Source of the DNA: Myroides marinus | GTDB taxonomy: Bacteria > Bacteroidota > Bacteroidia > Flavobacteriales > Flavobacteriaceae | Assembly: GCF_900109075.1 (NCBI RefSeq) | Contig: NZ_FNYS01000001.1 | Location: 124,001 to 188,000, forward strand | Length of the DNA: 64,000 bases | Direction of reading: 5' to 3' | Shown: positions 35,143 to 45,770 of the stretch, piece by piece | Layout: every line of letters starts with the position of its first letter | How positions within the stretch are numbered: position 1 is the first letter of the stretch | Notes under the pieces: generated by a model | Databases searched by the model: none | Told to the model about the DNA's origin: nothing | The model's input: the letters and a program-made list of their open reading frames with translations, nothing else | Program-made: the position numbers and the translations under genes

Positions 35143-35183
35143 AAAAAAATAGACCACTATTAAATCTAATAGTGGTCTATTTC
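35143..35183 (-). terminator. Terminator of SusCD pair 2
   Basis: 16-bp perfect stem (AAATAGACCACTATTA / TAATAGTGGTCTATTT) with a 4-nt loop and a T-run on the minus strand, 30 nt past the SusD stop. Confidence 0.88.
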
Positions 35184-35213
35184 TAAACATAGTTTTGAGA
35201 TCATCTTTTATAA

Positions 35214-36719
35214 CTATTCATAATAAACAGTATTATTTAACAATTCACTTTGCGGTACCTTAAATGTTAAACGAGGATCATCAAACGGAAAAGTAGAACC
35301 AGGGTAGCTTAAGTGATTAGAACCATACTCATAAGTTCCTTTATTCCTTTTAATAGCTGCATATGCTTTTCCTTCTCCCCATAATTCAATTCTGGTTTGA
35401 AGAACAATCTCATCTAACAACCCTTTACCACTTAAACCATTTATATATGAGACATCAGGTCTACGTATTTCCATTAACTTCATTAGTGTACTTTTAGCAG
35501 CAGCTTCATTACCTGAACGAGCATTAACTTCAGCATTTAACAAATACATTTCTTCAATACGCATAAAGACATAATCCGATTCAACAAAACGTACACCATC
35601 CACAACTTTACCTGAAGCAGGATAAAATTTATTTACAGGGATAATAGCATAACTTCCAAAATCATACTTTGCTCCTGTATCATCTGTTACAATACCAACT
35701 ACAAACTGTTTCTTTCTAATATCGTTAGTAGGTATTTTATCATATAACTCTTTAGATAATCCCTTGGTATCACCTGACGAAGGATATCCATAAGTAAACA
35801 CATCCATCTGTCCATACCAAGAAATTAAATTTAATCTATTTTCCATTGTTAGTTGAGCACTCCACATCCAGTTTGGATTTCTCATCGTTTTGTTAAAGCC
35901 TCCTAATAATACATCTTTCGATGCTAACTGATATCCTCCTTCATTAATTATTGATTCCGTCAATTTCGCTGCTTCTACTAAAGCATCATTTGTACCTTTA
36001 GCCGCATATACATATGACAAGAACCCTTTTGTTACAAAATAATTAATATTTCCCCCTCTATTTACATTACCAATCTCTTCATACAATTTTAAAGATTCTG
36101 TCAAATCTTTAATCATCAATTCAAAAACTTCTTGAGTTTTCTTAGCTGGAGTATTATGTGCTACAGGAGCTGTATAAATAGGTAGTATCTTCTGATTTGC
36201 TTCATATCCTAAAGTATACATTGTCACAAGGTTGTAATACATATATGCGCGAAAAGATTTTGCTTCAGCTAATACTTTTTTCTGTGCAGTTGTAAGAGTA
36301 CTTGGATTACTAAAACCTGAAATAATATTATTAGTACCACGTATCATATAATAATAAAAACGCCAACCTTTATAGTTTTCAGTAGAAGTAAAGTTAGAGG
36401 TACCATTAAAATTATTTATATTTCCATACCAACCATATTTTAACTGATTAGCATTCATATCTCCGGTTAACATGTCTGTATAAATATCATATCCCTTTTG
36501 ACCGAAATCATCATGACCCGTTGTCCCTCCAGATCCAGCCTTAACATTATAGGCATACAACCCATTTAATGTAGCCTCACCTAAATGCGGAGAATACTTA
36601 GAGATTTTATCTATATTCGATTTTGACAGAGAACTAGTAGGACTCAATTCCAAATAATCTTTAGAACAAGCACTAAACAATAATCCAATTCCTGCTGCTA
36701 TAATTAATCCTTTTTTCAT
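35214..36719 (-). CDS. SusD/RagB-like lipoprotein, pair 2
   Basis: 501-residue SusD/RagB protein. The signal peptide is MKKGLIIAAGIGLLFSAC with lipid Cys18 followed by SKDYLELSPTSS, the typical RagB start. The central helices (KVLAEAKSFRAYMYYNLVTMYTLGYEANQKILPIYTAP) and the C-terminal segment RIEEMYLLNAEVNARSGNEAAAKSTLMKLMEIRRPDVSY, then RIELWGEGKAYAAIKRN, are SusD hallmarks. It starts 15 nt after its SusC. It resembles the SusD of pair 4 (both contain the SAMWS/WMW..A and R.ELWGEG segments). Substrate unknown. Confidence 0.92.
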   Translation of the reverse strand: MKKGLIIAAGIGLLFSACSKDYLELSPTSSLSKSNIDKISKYSPHLGEATLNGLYAYNVKAGSGGTTGHDDFGQKGYDIYTDMLTGDMNANQLKYGWYGNINNFNGTSNFTSTENYKGWRFYYYMIRGTNNIISGFSNPSTLTTAQKKVLAEAKSFRAYMYYNLVTMYTLGYEANQKILPIYTAPVAHNTPAKKTQEVFELMIKDLTESLKLYEEIGNVNRGGNINYFVTKGFLSYVYAAKGTNDALVEAAKLTESIINEGGYQLASKDVLLGGFNKTMRNPNWMWSAQLTMENRLNLISWYGQMDVFTYGYPSSGDTKGLSKELYDKIPTNDIRKKQFVVGIVTDDTGAKYDFGSYAIIPVNKFYPASGKVVDGVRFVESDYVFMRIEEMYLLNAEVNARSGNEAAAKSTLMKLMEIRRPDVSYINGLSGKGLLDEIVLQTRIELWGEGKAYAAIKRNKGTYEYGSNHLSYPGSTFPFDDPRLTFKVPQSELLNNTVYYE

Positions 36720-36734
36720 ATGATTATTTTTTTA

Positions 36735-39700
36735 TTAAAACTTAATTTTAACTCCTCCTGTAACAGTTGATAGTGGAGAATATTGATATGTTGATGATTG
36801 TCCAAACTCTGAAGCAGTAGGGTTAAATCCTTTTCTTTTTGTAAACAAGAATAAATTATCTCCAGAAACATAAAAACTTAATTCGCTTAACCCTAATTGT
36901 TTTACATATTTAGCAGGCAACCTATAACCTAATCTAATATTATTTACACTTAAGAAATCGCTCTTAGTTAAAAATCTAGTAGATACACTATTCACATTAG
37001 TATCAGCATTACTTGACAAACGTGGCACATCAGTAATATCACCTGGCTTTTGCCAACGTCCAGCTATATCATTATGCCAGTTATTACTTCCTATTTTACC
37101 ATTCCCCATTAATGAAGAGTATGCACCATCATAAGCATATCCACCTAGACTATAGATTAACTGTACACCTAATTCCCATCCTTTATAGCCAGCATTTAAA
37201 TTAATACCTCCTCTTAGTTTTGGAATAGCAGATTTACCAACATACTGTAAAGTTCCTTTAGCATACTCTGTTGTAACCTCTCTAGTTAACTGTCCTTGTT
37301 TATCAGGATTCTTAGCTAAGAAATCAGTTAAAGACTCTACATGTTGCTTTCTTCCATTATTATCTACATAAGTATAAGTATACCATTGAGCCTGTCCAGT
37401 TTCTGAATTAACACCAGCCCATTCTCTTATATAGAAATCGGCTAAAGAATGTCCTGAAGACCTACCATACAATCCATTAACATCTAATATTTTTTCTTTC
37501 CCTGTAGATGGATCCTTTGGCATTCTTACTAATTCATTCTTTAAATATTCTCCATTTAAAGATATATCTATATAGGCATCCTTAGTTTTTAACAAATGCC
37601 CCACCACATTAAATTCAATACCTTGATTACGAAGTTTACCATCATTAACGGTCATCGATTCATATCCTACAGAAGGCCCAATTCCCCTCTGAAAAATTAA
37701 ATCATCAGTATTCTTAACGTAGTAATCTATACTAACGTCTAAGAATTGTTTTAAGCTAAATTCAGCTCCAACTTGAAACATCTTAGCTTTCTCCCAAGTC
37801 AACGCTTCATTACCAACTGTTCCTTCAAATATTGCCAGCTGTCCACCGTAAGTAGATACATTCCATAAATTATCACCTGCATAATAACTTCCTACGCTTT
37901 GATCACCTATGGTTCCATAACTTCCTTTTAATTTTAAGTTTGAAAATAATGTTTGGTTCTGCATAAAATTCTCACGAGACATTACCCATGCCACACCAAC
38001 AGATGTAAACGTCCCCCATTTTTCCTCTTTAAATCTTGAAGACCCATCACGTCTTACAGAAGCAGTTAAGAAATATTTATTCGAAAAATCATAATTTAAT
38101 TGTCCAAAATAACTCTCTAAATTATAGCCTTCCACATATCCGCTACTAGGTAAAGTATTAGATCCATTATTCAACTCAAGACTATCTGGATCAGCAAGGT
38201 TAGTTTTACCCATAGAGTTTATACGAAACTCGTATGAACTATTTTCATGAGCTGCCAAAACTTCCAATCCATGAGCACCAAACGCTTTTTTATAACGTAA
38301 TAACTTCAGCCAGTTATAAGTAAAAACCTCACTTTTAGTTTTTGAAATAGACCCATTTGATGAAGCCATAGATCCATAAAATCTACTATTCAAAATATTA
38401 CGAGTATTATTATAATACTGCCCTCCTATAGTTGTTTCGAAAGTTAATCCATCATATAATGAAAAATTAAAAGCAGCACTAGCATTTATTTCATCACGTG
38501 TACCTTGATTTTTACCATAAGTAGCATCAGCTATTGCATTAGTCAAAGAACTAAAACCACGACCTCTACCATAATCATACTCTTTACCACCATAAATATC
38601 AGTAATAAAGTTTCCTTTTGCATCTCTTAAAAACAAAGGATATATAGATGGGATATTCTCAGTGAACCAGAATAAACTACCTGAATCATTACTTTGCCCG
38701 CTATTATTACTTTGTGTATGAGAATAACCAATATTCATCTTTGCATCTAACCAATCCTTAGGCTTATGCTGTAGATTTAAACGAGCTGTTAAACGTTCGA
38801 AATCTGATTTAATAGAATAACCTTCATCTTTCAGGTAACCAAGAGAAGTAAAATAAGACGTTTTATCTGTTCCTCCCCCCATATTTACATTAGCTTCAAC
38901 ACGTTTAGATGACTTAAAAGCATAGTCTTTCCAATTCTCCGGAGTATATCTTCTTGTTACATTTGGTCTAACTCTACCAGTTAATGGATCAATTAAATCA
39001 CCACCATTAGCAACATTCCACATATTATATTTAGAATCTATACCATATTGATCTTTAAACAAATTGCTATTTGCCCACGCAGTAGCTTGTGCATCAGTCA
39101 TCTTTCCTCTAATCTTCCCATAATTCTTTAAAGCCTCATAAGAGTACTCTATATAAGTTTCTGGCGATGTCACCACATCATACTGAGGCAAAGCTCTCCA
39201 ATTAACACCTGTCTTCGCATCTACTTCAATATAAGACTTAACACCTTTACCTGATTTGGTATTAATAATAACAACACCATTTGCTCCTCTTGATCCATAG
39301 ATTGCAGTTGCCGTAGCATCTTTCAGAACTGTCATTGAACCAATATCTGCAGGATTTATAGATGAAAGACTTGAACTGTATGGAATTCCATCTAATATTA
39401 TCAAAGGATCTCTATTACCATTAATAGAACCATAACCACGAACACGAATTGTTGGATCAGCACCTGGTTGACCAGTTGCATTAATAATTCTAACACCTGC
39501 TGCCTCTCCTGAAAGAGCCACTAAAGCATTAGACACACTTTTCTTTTCAATTTGTTGGGAACTAATCTGAGAAGCAGATCCCGAAAACGACTCTTTAGTT
39601 GTCGTTCCATATCCAACAACAATAACTTCATCCAAAATCTGTTCGTCATCAGATAATTCAACGTTATGTATATTAGCTACACCAACTTTATAAGTAACTT

Positions 39701-39938
39701 CATGCATCCCAATAAAACTAAAAACAAGAACATCTCCTTGTTTTACTTTAAGGGAATACTTACCATCTAGATCTGTTTGAGTTCCCTCACTGCTACCTTT
39801 TATGGAAACAGTAACTCCTGGGAGAGGCGCACCGCCTTCACTTACCAACCCAGTAAGTGTCTTGTTTTGTGCATATCCCACACTTACTGAAAGTAATAGT
39901 AGACTAGCATAAAACCAATTAAGTTTAGATTTCTTCAT
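36735..39938 (-). CDS. SusC-like TonB-dependent transporter, pair 2
   Basis: 1067-residue SusC/RagA transporter: signal peptide (to VGYAQ), CarboxypepD_reg-like domain (LTGLVSEGGAPLPGVTVSIKGSSEGTQTDLDGKYSLKVKQGD), TonB box (LDEVIVVGYGTTTKESFSGS), plug with the motifs GVRIINATGQPGADPTIRVRGYGSINGNRDPLIILDGIPY and GSRGANGVVIINTKSG, and a barrel ending GGVKIKF. It forms a two-gene unit with the SusD downstream. Its promoter box is at 39963-39970. Confidence 0.94.
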   Translation of the reverse strand: MKKSKLNWFYASLLLLSVSVGYAQNKTLTGLVSEGGAPLPGVTVSIKGSSEGTQTDLDGKYSLKVKQGDVLVFSFIGMHEVTYKVGVANIHNVELSDDEQILDEVIVVGYGTTTKESFSGSASQISSQQIEKKSVSNALVALSGEAAGVRIINATGQPGADPTIRVRGYGSINGNRDPLIILDGIPYSSSLSSINPADIGSMTVLKDATATAIYGSRGANGVVIINTKSGKGVKSYIEVDAKTGVNWRALPQYDVVTSPETYIEYSYEALKNYGKIRGKMTDAQATAWANSNLFKDQYGIDSKYNMWNVANGGDLIDPLTGRVRPNVTRRYTPENWKDYAFKSSKRVEANVNMGGGTDKTSYFTSLGYLKDEGYSIKSDFERLTARLNLQHKPKDWLDAKMNIGYSHTQSNNSGQSNDSGSLFWFTENIPSIYPLFLRDAKGNFITDIYGGKEYDYGRGRGFSSLTNAIADATYGKNQGTRDEINASAAFNFSLYDGLTFETTIGGQYYNNTRNILNSRFYGSMASSNGSISKTKSEVFTYNWLKLLRYKKAFGAHGLEVLAAHENSSYEFRINSMGKTNLADPDSLELNNGSNTLPSSGYVEGYNLESYFGQLNYDFSNKYFLTASVRRDGSSRFKEEKWGTFTSVGVAWVMSRENFMQNQTLFSNLKLKGSYGTIGDQSVGSYYAGDNLWNVSTYGGQLAIFEGTVGNEALTWEKAKMFQVGAEFSLKQFLDVSIDYYVKNTDDLIFQRGIGPSVGYESMTVNDGKLRNQGIEFNVVGHLLKTKDAYIDISLNGEYLKNELVRMPKDPSTGKEKILDVNGLYGRSSGHSLADFYIREWAGVNSETGQAQWYTYTYVDNNGRKQHVESLTDFLAKNPDKQGQLTREVTTEYAKGTLQYVGKSAIPKLRGGINLNAGYKGWELGVQLIYSLGGYAYDGAYSSLMGNGKIGSNNWHNDIAGRWQKPGDITDVPRLSSNADTNVNSVSTRFLTKSDFLSVNNIRLGYRLPAKYVKQLGLSELSFYVSGDNLFLFTKRKGFNPTASEFGQSSTYQYSPLSTVTGGVKIKF

Positions 39939-39948
39939 AAAAACATTG

Positions 39949-39970
39949 ATTAGTTAGTATAACAAATCTA
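39949..39970 (-). promoter_or_regulatory. SusC promoter/leader signature, pair 2
   Basis: Minus strand TAGATTTG (39970-39963) followed by ACTAACTAAT (39958-39949); the box ends 24 nt before the ATG at 39938. Confidence 0.6.
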
Positions 39971-40072
39971 CCTAGATCACTTAACATTAAATTAACATAA
40001 ACAAAGAACTCTATAGTATTGATGATAGTATTCAAATAATCATATAGTTCCAGTTAGGCTTAGTTTTAAACA

Positions 40073-40107
40073 AAAAAAAAGGGAAAGCTTTGAGGCTTTC
40101 CCTTTTT
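40073..40107 (-). terminator. Terminator of SusCD pair 3
   Basis: GGGAAAGC / GCTTTCCC extended by A/T pairs, 6-nt loop, nine-base T-run on the minus strand, 18 nt past the SusD stop. Confidence 0.88.
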
Positions 40108-40124
40108 ACATTAACATATTTAAA

Positions 40125-41615
40125 TTACTTATATGCTTGATTCTGTTCTATTTTACTAACATTAATCTCTACTTGAGGTATTGGAAATGCGGCATATTTA
40201 TCTCCAAAAACAACCTTCCCATTAGTTAAAAGCCTATTTACTTTACTTTTAGGATTTACAACCTCTCCTCCCCAACGCATAATATCTTCATAAGCAAACC
40301 CTTCAAACATTAATTCTCTAATTCTTTCCTTTTTATAATCCTCAAATGTTAATACATCATAGATCTTAGGCAACGCTGAAGGTTGTACTCCATTCGCATC
40401 TTTTGGTGCCTGTAAAGTAACACGTTGAGATACAATATTATTCAAGTAATTCAAAGCTTGACCGTTATCACCATTTGAAGCTCCTTTTAAAGTAGCTTCA
40501 ACGTAATTAAACATAATTTCCTCGATACGCATTACACGAACATTAGAAGTACGAACTGTATATTTACCCAAATTACGAAGAGCACTATCTACACCTTTAC
40601 CAATAATATAAAGACGAACATCATCAACCTTTTTATCTCCTTCAAATTCTGGAAACAACGATACTATAGCATCATTCATACAAACAAGATCACCATAACC
40701 AGGTTTAACATTGTAAATATTAAACAAACTATTTACACCTAAATTATCTACACCTGACTGTGCTAATTCAAAAAGAGAATTACTCATAATTCCATCACCT
40801 TTATAAGCATCTACAAATGATCCCCTAGCGATTACTGTAGTTCCAGTTGATGTTATCGCTTTCAAAGAACTCTCAACAACCACATCTAGCATACTAGTAT
40901 CATATTTACTAAAAAACAGAGCAATCCTTGATTTAAAGCCATTAGCACTAGCTACTGTTAAACGGATATTCTCTCCACGTCCTATAACTGCCTCGGCCTC
41001 AGTCATCATTTTAATACCCTTCTCCAAATCAGCTAAAATTGATTTTTGATTTTCTCTTACAGTTGGACGAGATACTTTTTCATCAATATCTAAAAAAGAA
41101 GTTTTATATGGCACTCCTAAGGCATTTAACCCAAATCCTCCTACATACTGTTCTCCATAAAGTCTAACCAAATCATAATGAGCAATAGCTCTCAAAACAT
41201 ATGCTTGACCTTTGTAATACTTAACAGCACCACTCTCTTCAATATTTGCTTCTATAACACGATTAGTATTCGAAATCACTTTATAAATTTGTTCCCATGT
41301 ATCAGCTGAATAAGCGTGTGTTGGAAGAATTGTAAATCCTGAAATAGACCCAAACCGTCCACTTCCATCAGTTGAATACATATATGATGATCTACTTTCT
41401 GAAAATGCTATAATATCTCGACCATAATATGTTTCAGCTGCCATACGTGCATAAGATCCATTTAAACTTGACTTCAACTCTTTTTCAGAGCTAATCGGTG
41501 ATTTTTCATTATCTTTTGTATTAGAATCAACAGAATCTAATGAGCATGCTGTAAAACTTGTACTTGCTAATCCTACGAATCCAGCAAGTAAAAAGACTTT
41601 AACTATATTTTTCAT
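40125..41615 (-). CDS. SusD/RagB-like lipoprotein, pair 3
   Basis: 496-residue SusD/RagB protein. The signal peptide runs to FTAC with lipid Cys24, followed by SLDSVDSNTKDNEKSPIS. Typical motifs are present: GQAYVLRAIAHYDLVRLYGEQYVGGFGLNALGVPY, VRVMRIEEIMFNYVEATLKGASNGDNGQALNYLNNIVSQRV, and RIRELMFEGFAYEDIMRWG near the C-terminus. It follows its SusC after 5 nt, the tightest of the four pairs. Substrate unknown. Confidence 0.92.
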   Translation of the reverse strand: MKNIVKVFLLAGFVGLASTSFTACSLDSVDSNTKDNEKSPISSEKELKSSLNGSYARMAAETYYGRDIIAFSESRSSYMYSTDGSGRFGSISGFTILPTHAYSADTWEQIYKVISNTNRVIEANIEESGAVKYYKGQAYVLRAIAHYDLVRLYGEQYVGGFGLNALGVPYKTSFLDIDEKVSRPTVRENQKSILADLEKGIKMMTEAEAVIGRGENIRLTVASANGFKSRIALFFSKYDTSMLDVVVESSLKAITSTGTTVIARGSFVDAYKGDGIMSNSLFELAQSGVDNLGVNSLFNIYNVKPGYGDLVCMNDAIVSLFPEFEGDKKVDDVRLYIIGKGVDSALRNLGKYTVRTSNVRVMRIEEIMFNYVEATLKGASNGDNGQALNYLNNIVSQRVTLQAPKDANGVQPSALPKIYDVLTFEDYKKERIRELMFEGFAYEDIMRWGGEVVNPKSKVNRLLTNGKVVFGDKYAAFPIPQVEINVSKIEQNQAYK

Positions 41616-41620
41616 TCTAC

Positions 41621-44600
41621 TTAAAATTTAACGTTTAACGTAAACACAAATGATTTCAATGGAGGTGTCGCCATTTCAATATACCCTGTCGCATCTACCT
41701 CTGGATCCCATTTCAATCTACTATCCTTTACCCATGTTAATGGATTACGTGCGGAAACGGATAAATTAACTGCATCTAATCCTAATGATTTCGCAACTTT
41801 AGGTCTCAAATTATAACCTAAAGTAATCTGTTTCAAACGGATATGATCCCCGTCATATAACCATCTTGTACTTGGGGAAGTATAAGTTGCTCCTCCACCA
41901 GTAGAGACCATTGGTACATCTGTAATGTCACCTGGTTTTTGCCACCTTTCTAATAATTCGGTTGTACCATTATAATTATACAATGATCTATTATTAATAG
42001 AGTTTGTATAAGATGACCAATAATCATAAACACTATATCCTGCTGCAAAACTAAATAAAGCATCTAAATAAAATCCTTTATAATCTATATGCGTAGTAAT
42101 ACCCCCTGTCAACTTAGGTAGTGCACTCTTATTTAAATATCTTGTTTCTGCTGCGTTATAATTTGATGTTTTAGTACCATCAGCCATATACCACTGTGCT
42201 AACCCTGTTTGAGGATCAACTCCTGCATACTCCTTTAATCTCCACTCTTCTAATATTTTCCCTTCTGCAGTTCCTTTAAAGCTTCCTAATACTTCTAATG
42301 GTTTCCCATCAACGATAGGCATAGTTACCATTTCGTTTTTAACTGTTCCTAAATTTCCGCCTATAGACCAATTAAAATCTTCTGAACGAATTACATCATA
42401 GTTTAATTCAATCTCAATACCACTATTCTTTAAATCTCCTAAATTCGTCCATTGAGATGAGAATCCTGAAGTACGTGATAATGGTCTTGCATATAATAAA
42501 TCCTTACTCTTACTAATAAAATAAGTGAACGACCCTGTTAAACGGTTGTCAAACATACCAAACTCAATACCAATATCTGTTTTTGTTTGCTTCTCCCAAC
42601 CTAACAATCCACCAAATTGAGTTGATATCATAGCTGATTCTTGATTATAGCTACCTGGACTTAAAAGTTGAGCATAAGTATTTGATGCAATCTCTGAGTT
42701 ACCTGTTGTTCCTACAGATCCTCTTAAACGCAATAAGTTAATAAATTTCACATCTTCCATAAATGCCTCAGAACTAATATTCCAAGCACCACCTACAGCA
42801 AAGAACGTTCCCCATCTTTTATTTTCAGAAAAACGAGAAGACCCTTCTCTACGCAAAGTTAAATCAACTAAATATCTATCATTGTAATTATAATTCAATA
42901 ATCCTAAGAATCCTAAGTTAGCCCAATCTGTATACCCCGCACTTGCTTGATAGTTTGCAGCAGATGCTCCTACACTAATCATTCCCGGAGGCAATACTTC
43001 TCCAGAGCCCATTAAATTATTAGCTTTATTCTTTTGATACTCCATTAATACTCTTGTATCAAACTTATGGTCATCCCCTATATAAAACTTATAATTCAAA
43101 CTGTTTTGCCATACATAATTAAATCTTTTACGATCAGTCTCACTAGCATTACCCCCATATGCTTCACCATCACCATGATCTGGATTTCGATACACTTTGT
43201 AATTTGCTAATAAATAATCCAATCCGATAGTTGACTCAAATCGTAAATTATCAAGAACTTTATATCCTAAAGTATTACTTGACATCACTCGTATAACATC
43301 ATTTCTTGAAATATTATTAGCAGTCACATGAAGTGGGTTGTGCAAGTTAGCAGGAATATCTAAATTATATGATCCATCTTCATTATATATAGGTGCCCAA
43401 GGAGAAATAAACATTCCGGATAAATTAGGATTAGAGAAATATGCTCCAGCCTCATTAATACCATTTTGAAGAATATTAGATACGTTTGCTCCTATTTTGA
43501 CATCCAATCTATCATTTAGCTTTCTGGTCATATTAAATGCTCCACTAACTTTCCTGAAATCAGTACCAATAACAACGCCATCAAATTTTTCATGAGCAAA
43601 ATTAGCATAATACGTCCCTTTTTCATCTCCTCCATTTACACCAAGAGAAACCGTAGATGTAATAGCATCTTTATTCAATACTGCATTTCTCCAGTCATAA
43701 TTTTGAGACCCATTAGCAACCCATTTAGAAAGAATATTATTCGGCCCATATCCTTTAGGTCCTATATACCATTCCCAAGCATTATCCATTGTAAAACCAT
43801 CTTCAGCTCCATAATCGTTAAAATTCGCTTCTAACCACAACTCTTTCTTCTGTTCACCAGTTAAGAATTTAGGACCTTTTCTAGCAAAATTTTGGAATCC
43901 TATAGAGGTTTTTAAACTATAACTTGGCTCACCTCTTTTACCTTTCTTAGTTGTAATAACGATAACTCCATTACCACCTCTTGCTCCATATGCAGCAGTT
44001 GCAGCAGCATCTTTCAATACAGTCATTGTTTCGATGTCTTCTGAATTTATTCCAGAAATAGAAGATAGGGAAGTCCCCACATCATTTCCCGATATATTTC
44101 CACTTGTTAAAGGTATTCCGTCTACTACAAATAAAGGCTCATTGTTAGCAGATAGCGAATTGCGTCCACGAATACGGATATTCTGGGTAGCTCCAGGCGA
44201 ACCTGAAGTTGTTGCCATTTGCAATCCCGCTACACGTCCTTGTAAAGCTTGATCAACAGAAACAGTAGGAGTCTTTCCAATAACATCACCTTGTACAGTT
44301 ACAACATTTCCAGTAATCTCATTCCTAGCCTTACTTTGTCCATATGCCAATACAACAACTTCTCCAAGTTGACTACCTTCAACAGATAAAGATGGGTTAT
44401 AAACCATTGCATCACCTACTTTATAAGTAACATCTTTCATCCCAATAAAACTAAACACTAGAACATCTCCAGGTTTAACATTTAAAGAATAGCTACCGTC
44501 CAAGTTTGTTTGTGTACCTTCATTTGAACCTTGAATAGCAACAGTTACTCCTGGAAGTGGTACCCCTCCTTCTGTAACTACCCCTTTCAGGGCTTTCTGT

Positions 44601-44668
44601 TGTGCTGAGATATTCTGCGATAGAAGCATTATACCTGCAGCTACAATCCATTTGTAGTTTAATTTCAT
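41621..44668 (-). CDS. SusC-like TonB-dependent transporter, pair 3
   Basis: 1015-residue SusC/RagA transporter: signal peptide (to ISAQ), CarboxypepD_reg-like domain (LKGVVTEGGVPLPGVTVAIQGSNEGTQTNLDGSYSLNVKPGD), TonB box (GEVVVLAYGQSKARNEITGN), plug (LQMATTSGSPGATQNIRIRGRNSLSANNEPLFVVDGIPL, ARGGNGVIVITTKKG) and barrel ending FTLNVKF. Its N-terminal 100 residues are very like those of pairs 2 and 4, while the barrels differ. The upstream box TAGATTTG is at 44692-44699. Confidence 0.94.
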   Translation of the reverse strand: MKLNYKWIVAAGIMLLSQNISAQQKALKGVVTEGGVPLPGVTVAIQGSNEGTQTNLDGSYSLNVKPGDVLVFSFIGMKDVTYKVGDAMVYNPSLSVEGSQLGEVVVLAYGQSKARNEITGNVVTVQGDVIGKTPTVSVDQALQGRVAGLQMATTSGSPGATQNIRIRGRNSLSANNEPLFVVDGIPLTSGNISGNDVGTSLSSISGINSEDIETMTVLKDAAATAAYGARGGNGVIVITTKKGKRGEPSYSLKTSIGFQNFARKGPKFLTGEQKKELWLEANFNDYGAEDGFTMDNAWEWYIGPKGYGPNNILSKWVANGSQNYDWRNAVLNKDAITSTVSLGVNGGDEKGTYYANFAHEKFDGVVIGTDFRKVSGAFNMTRKLNDRLDVKIGANVSNILQNGINEAGAYFSNPNLSGMFISPWAPIYNEDGSYNLDIPANLHNPLHVTANNISRNDVIRVMSSNTLGYKVLDNLRFESTIGLDYLLANYKVYRNPDHGDGEAYGGNASETDRKRFNYVWQNSLNYKFYIGDDHKFDTRVLMEYQKNKANNLMGSGEVLPPGMISVGASAANYQASAGYTDWANLGFLGLLNYNYNDRYLVDLTLRREGSSRFSENKRWGTFFAVGGAWNISSEAFMEDVKFINLLRLRGSVGTTGNSEIASNTYAQLLSPGSYNQESAMISTQFGGLLGWEKQTKTDIGIEFGMFDNRLTGSFTYFISKSKDLLYARPLSRTSGFSSQWTNLGDLKNSGIEIELNYDVIRSEDFNWSIGGNLGTVKNEMVTMPIVDGKPLEVLGSFKGTAEGKILEEWRLKEYAGVDPQTGLAQWYMADGTKTSNYNAAETRYLNKSALPKLTGGITTHIDYKGFYLDALFSFAAGYSVYDYWSSYTNSINNRSLYNYNGTTELLERWQKPGDITDVPMVSTGGGATYTSPSTRWLYDGDHIRLKQITLGYNLRPKVAKSLGLDAVNLSVSARNPLTWVKDSRLKWDPEVDATGYIEMATPPLKSFVFTLNVKF

Positions 44669-44676
44669 AATAATTC

Positions 44677-44699
44677 AATTAGTAATTGAAACAAATCTA
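44677..44699 (-). promoter_or_regulatory. SusC promoter/leader signature, pair 3
   Basis: Minus strand TAGATTTG (44699-44692) followed by a variant ATTACTAATTG; the box ends 23 nt before the ATG at 44668. It is the most divergent of the four leaders. Confidence 0.55.
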
Positions 44700-44871
44700 A
44701 CAAAATATTTGAATTATATTATAATAAAATTAACAAAATAAAAAATCAAATAAAAACATTAAACATATTTTTATTTAAAAAAAATATAATAATAATCAAT
44801 TTTAACATAAAACAAATAAAATCAACAAAAAAAATATATAAAATCCAAAAATTAAGATAAAAATAAATCAC

Positions 44872-44907
44872 AAAAAAAGCCCTGGAGTAAACTCCAGGGC
44901 TTTTTTT
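44872..44907 (-). terminator. Terminator of the 266-residue lipoprotein gene
   Basis: 17-bp complementary arms (A7-GCCCTGGAGT / ACTCCAGGGC-T7) closing on a minimal loop, 20 nt past the stop at 44928. It is the most symmetric terminator of the window. Confidence 0.9.
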
Positions 44908-44927
44908 GTGATTTATTTAATTTGTAA

Positions 44928-45728
44928 CTAAGATGGTCTACGCATAATAGCATTTGTAAACTTTACTAACACCTTAGACGATTTACCTTCAACTTCCATT
45001 CTAATAGGATACCCAAATTCATCTAACTTATATGTGAATTTAAATACTTCTCCTGTTTTTTCATTAACCGCAGACTTAACCTCATTCTTAGAACTCAAAA
45101 CAAAACGTACAAGATCTCCTCCTGGTACATAATCAAACAATAAATTATACTCACTATGCACAAAAGGATTGTATCCCACTCCATACTCATACGCAAATAA
45201 CTTTCCTGATTCATCAGATACAGAACTCAAATTACCACGATTATTGTATTCATAAGTATAAGTCTTACCTAATTGAGTAGCTTTAATAGTATTTGCATTT
45301 AAGAACTCATACTTGATATTCTTACTAGCATCTTTCCCTTCTAAAGTAGTCAACTTACCACCTTGATAATTTGCAATCAATTTATCTAGTTCTAACTCTC
45401 CATCCTTTTTAATCACTATAGAATTTAGCTCTTCCTCTTTTAAATAACTAAACTCATAACTTAAAGGTGCTATACTTGGTATAGCAGTAATATCAATATC
45501 ACTATACTCTTTTATTACTTTAGGCTTTAATATACTATTATAACTAATAGAATATAATTTTTTCACTAAATACTCTTTCTCTAAATCTAGGATGACTTCC
45601 ATACTTTCTACTTTCACATAATCACCTTTACTAGGTTCCGGCTTATATGGATCATTCTCACTACTGTTACAAGAAACAAGAGTAACACCAATAAAAGCTA
45701 ACACTGAAAATATTTTAAACTGTTTCAT
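44928..45728 (-). CDS. Lipoprotein of unknown function within the SusCD cluster
   Basis: 266-residue lipoprotein: MKQFKIFSVLAFIGVTLVSC with lipid Cys20, then NSSENDPYKPEPSKGDYVK. The body is beta-rich with YD-like repeats (YTYEYNNRGNLSSVSDESGKLFAYEYG...), reminiscent of DUF4595-type lipoproteins. It lies between the terminator of pair 4 and pair 3 and has its own terminator. It may work with pair 4 as an accessory substrate-binding protein, but only position suggests that. A near-match TTATTTTG lies upstream in place of a clean -7 box. Confidence 0.75.
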   Translation of the reverse strand: MKQFKIFSVLAFIGVTLVSCNSSENDPYKPEPSKGDYVKVESMEVILDLEKEYLVKKLYSISYNSILKPKVIKEYSDIDITAIPSIAPLSYEFSYLKEEELNSIVIKKDGELELDKLIANYQGGKLTTLEGKDASKNIKYEFLNANTIKATQLGKTYTYEYNNRGNLSSVSDESGKLFAYEYGVGYNPFVHSEYNLLFDYVPGGDLVRFVLSSKNEVKSAVNEKTGEVFKFTYKLDEFGYPIRMEVEGKSSKVLVKFTNAIMRRPS

Positions 45729-45770
45729 TTATTTTAATTTTAATGGTTGCAAAATAATAAATATATGGAT

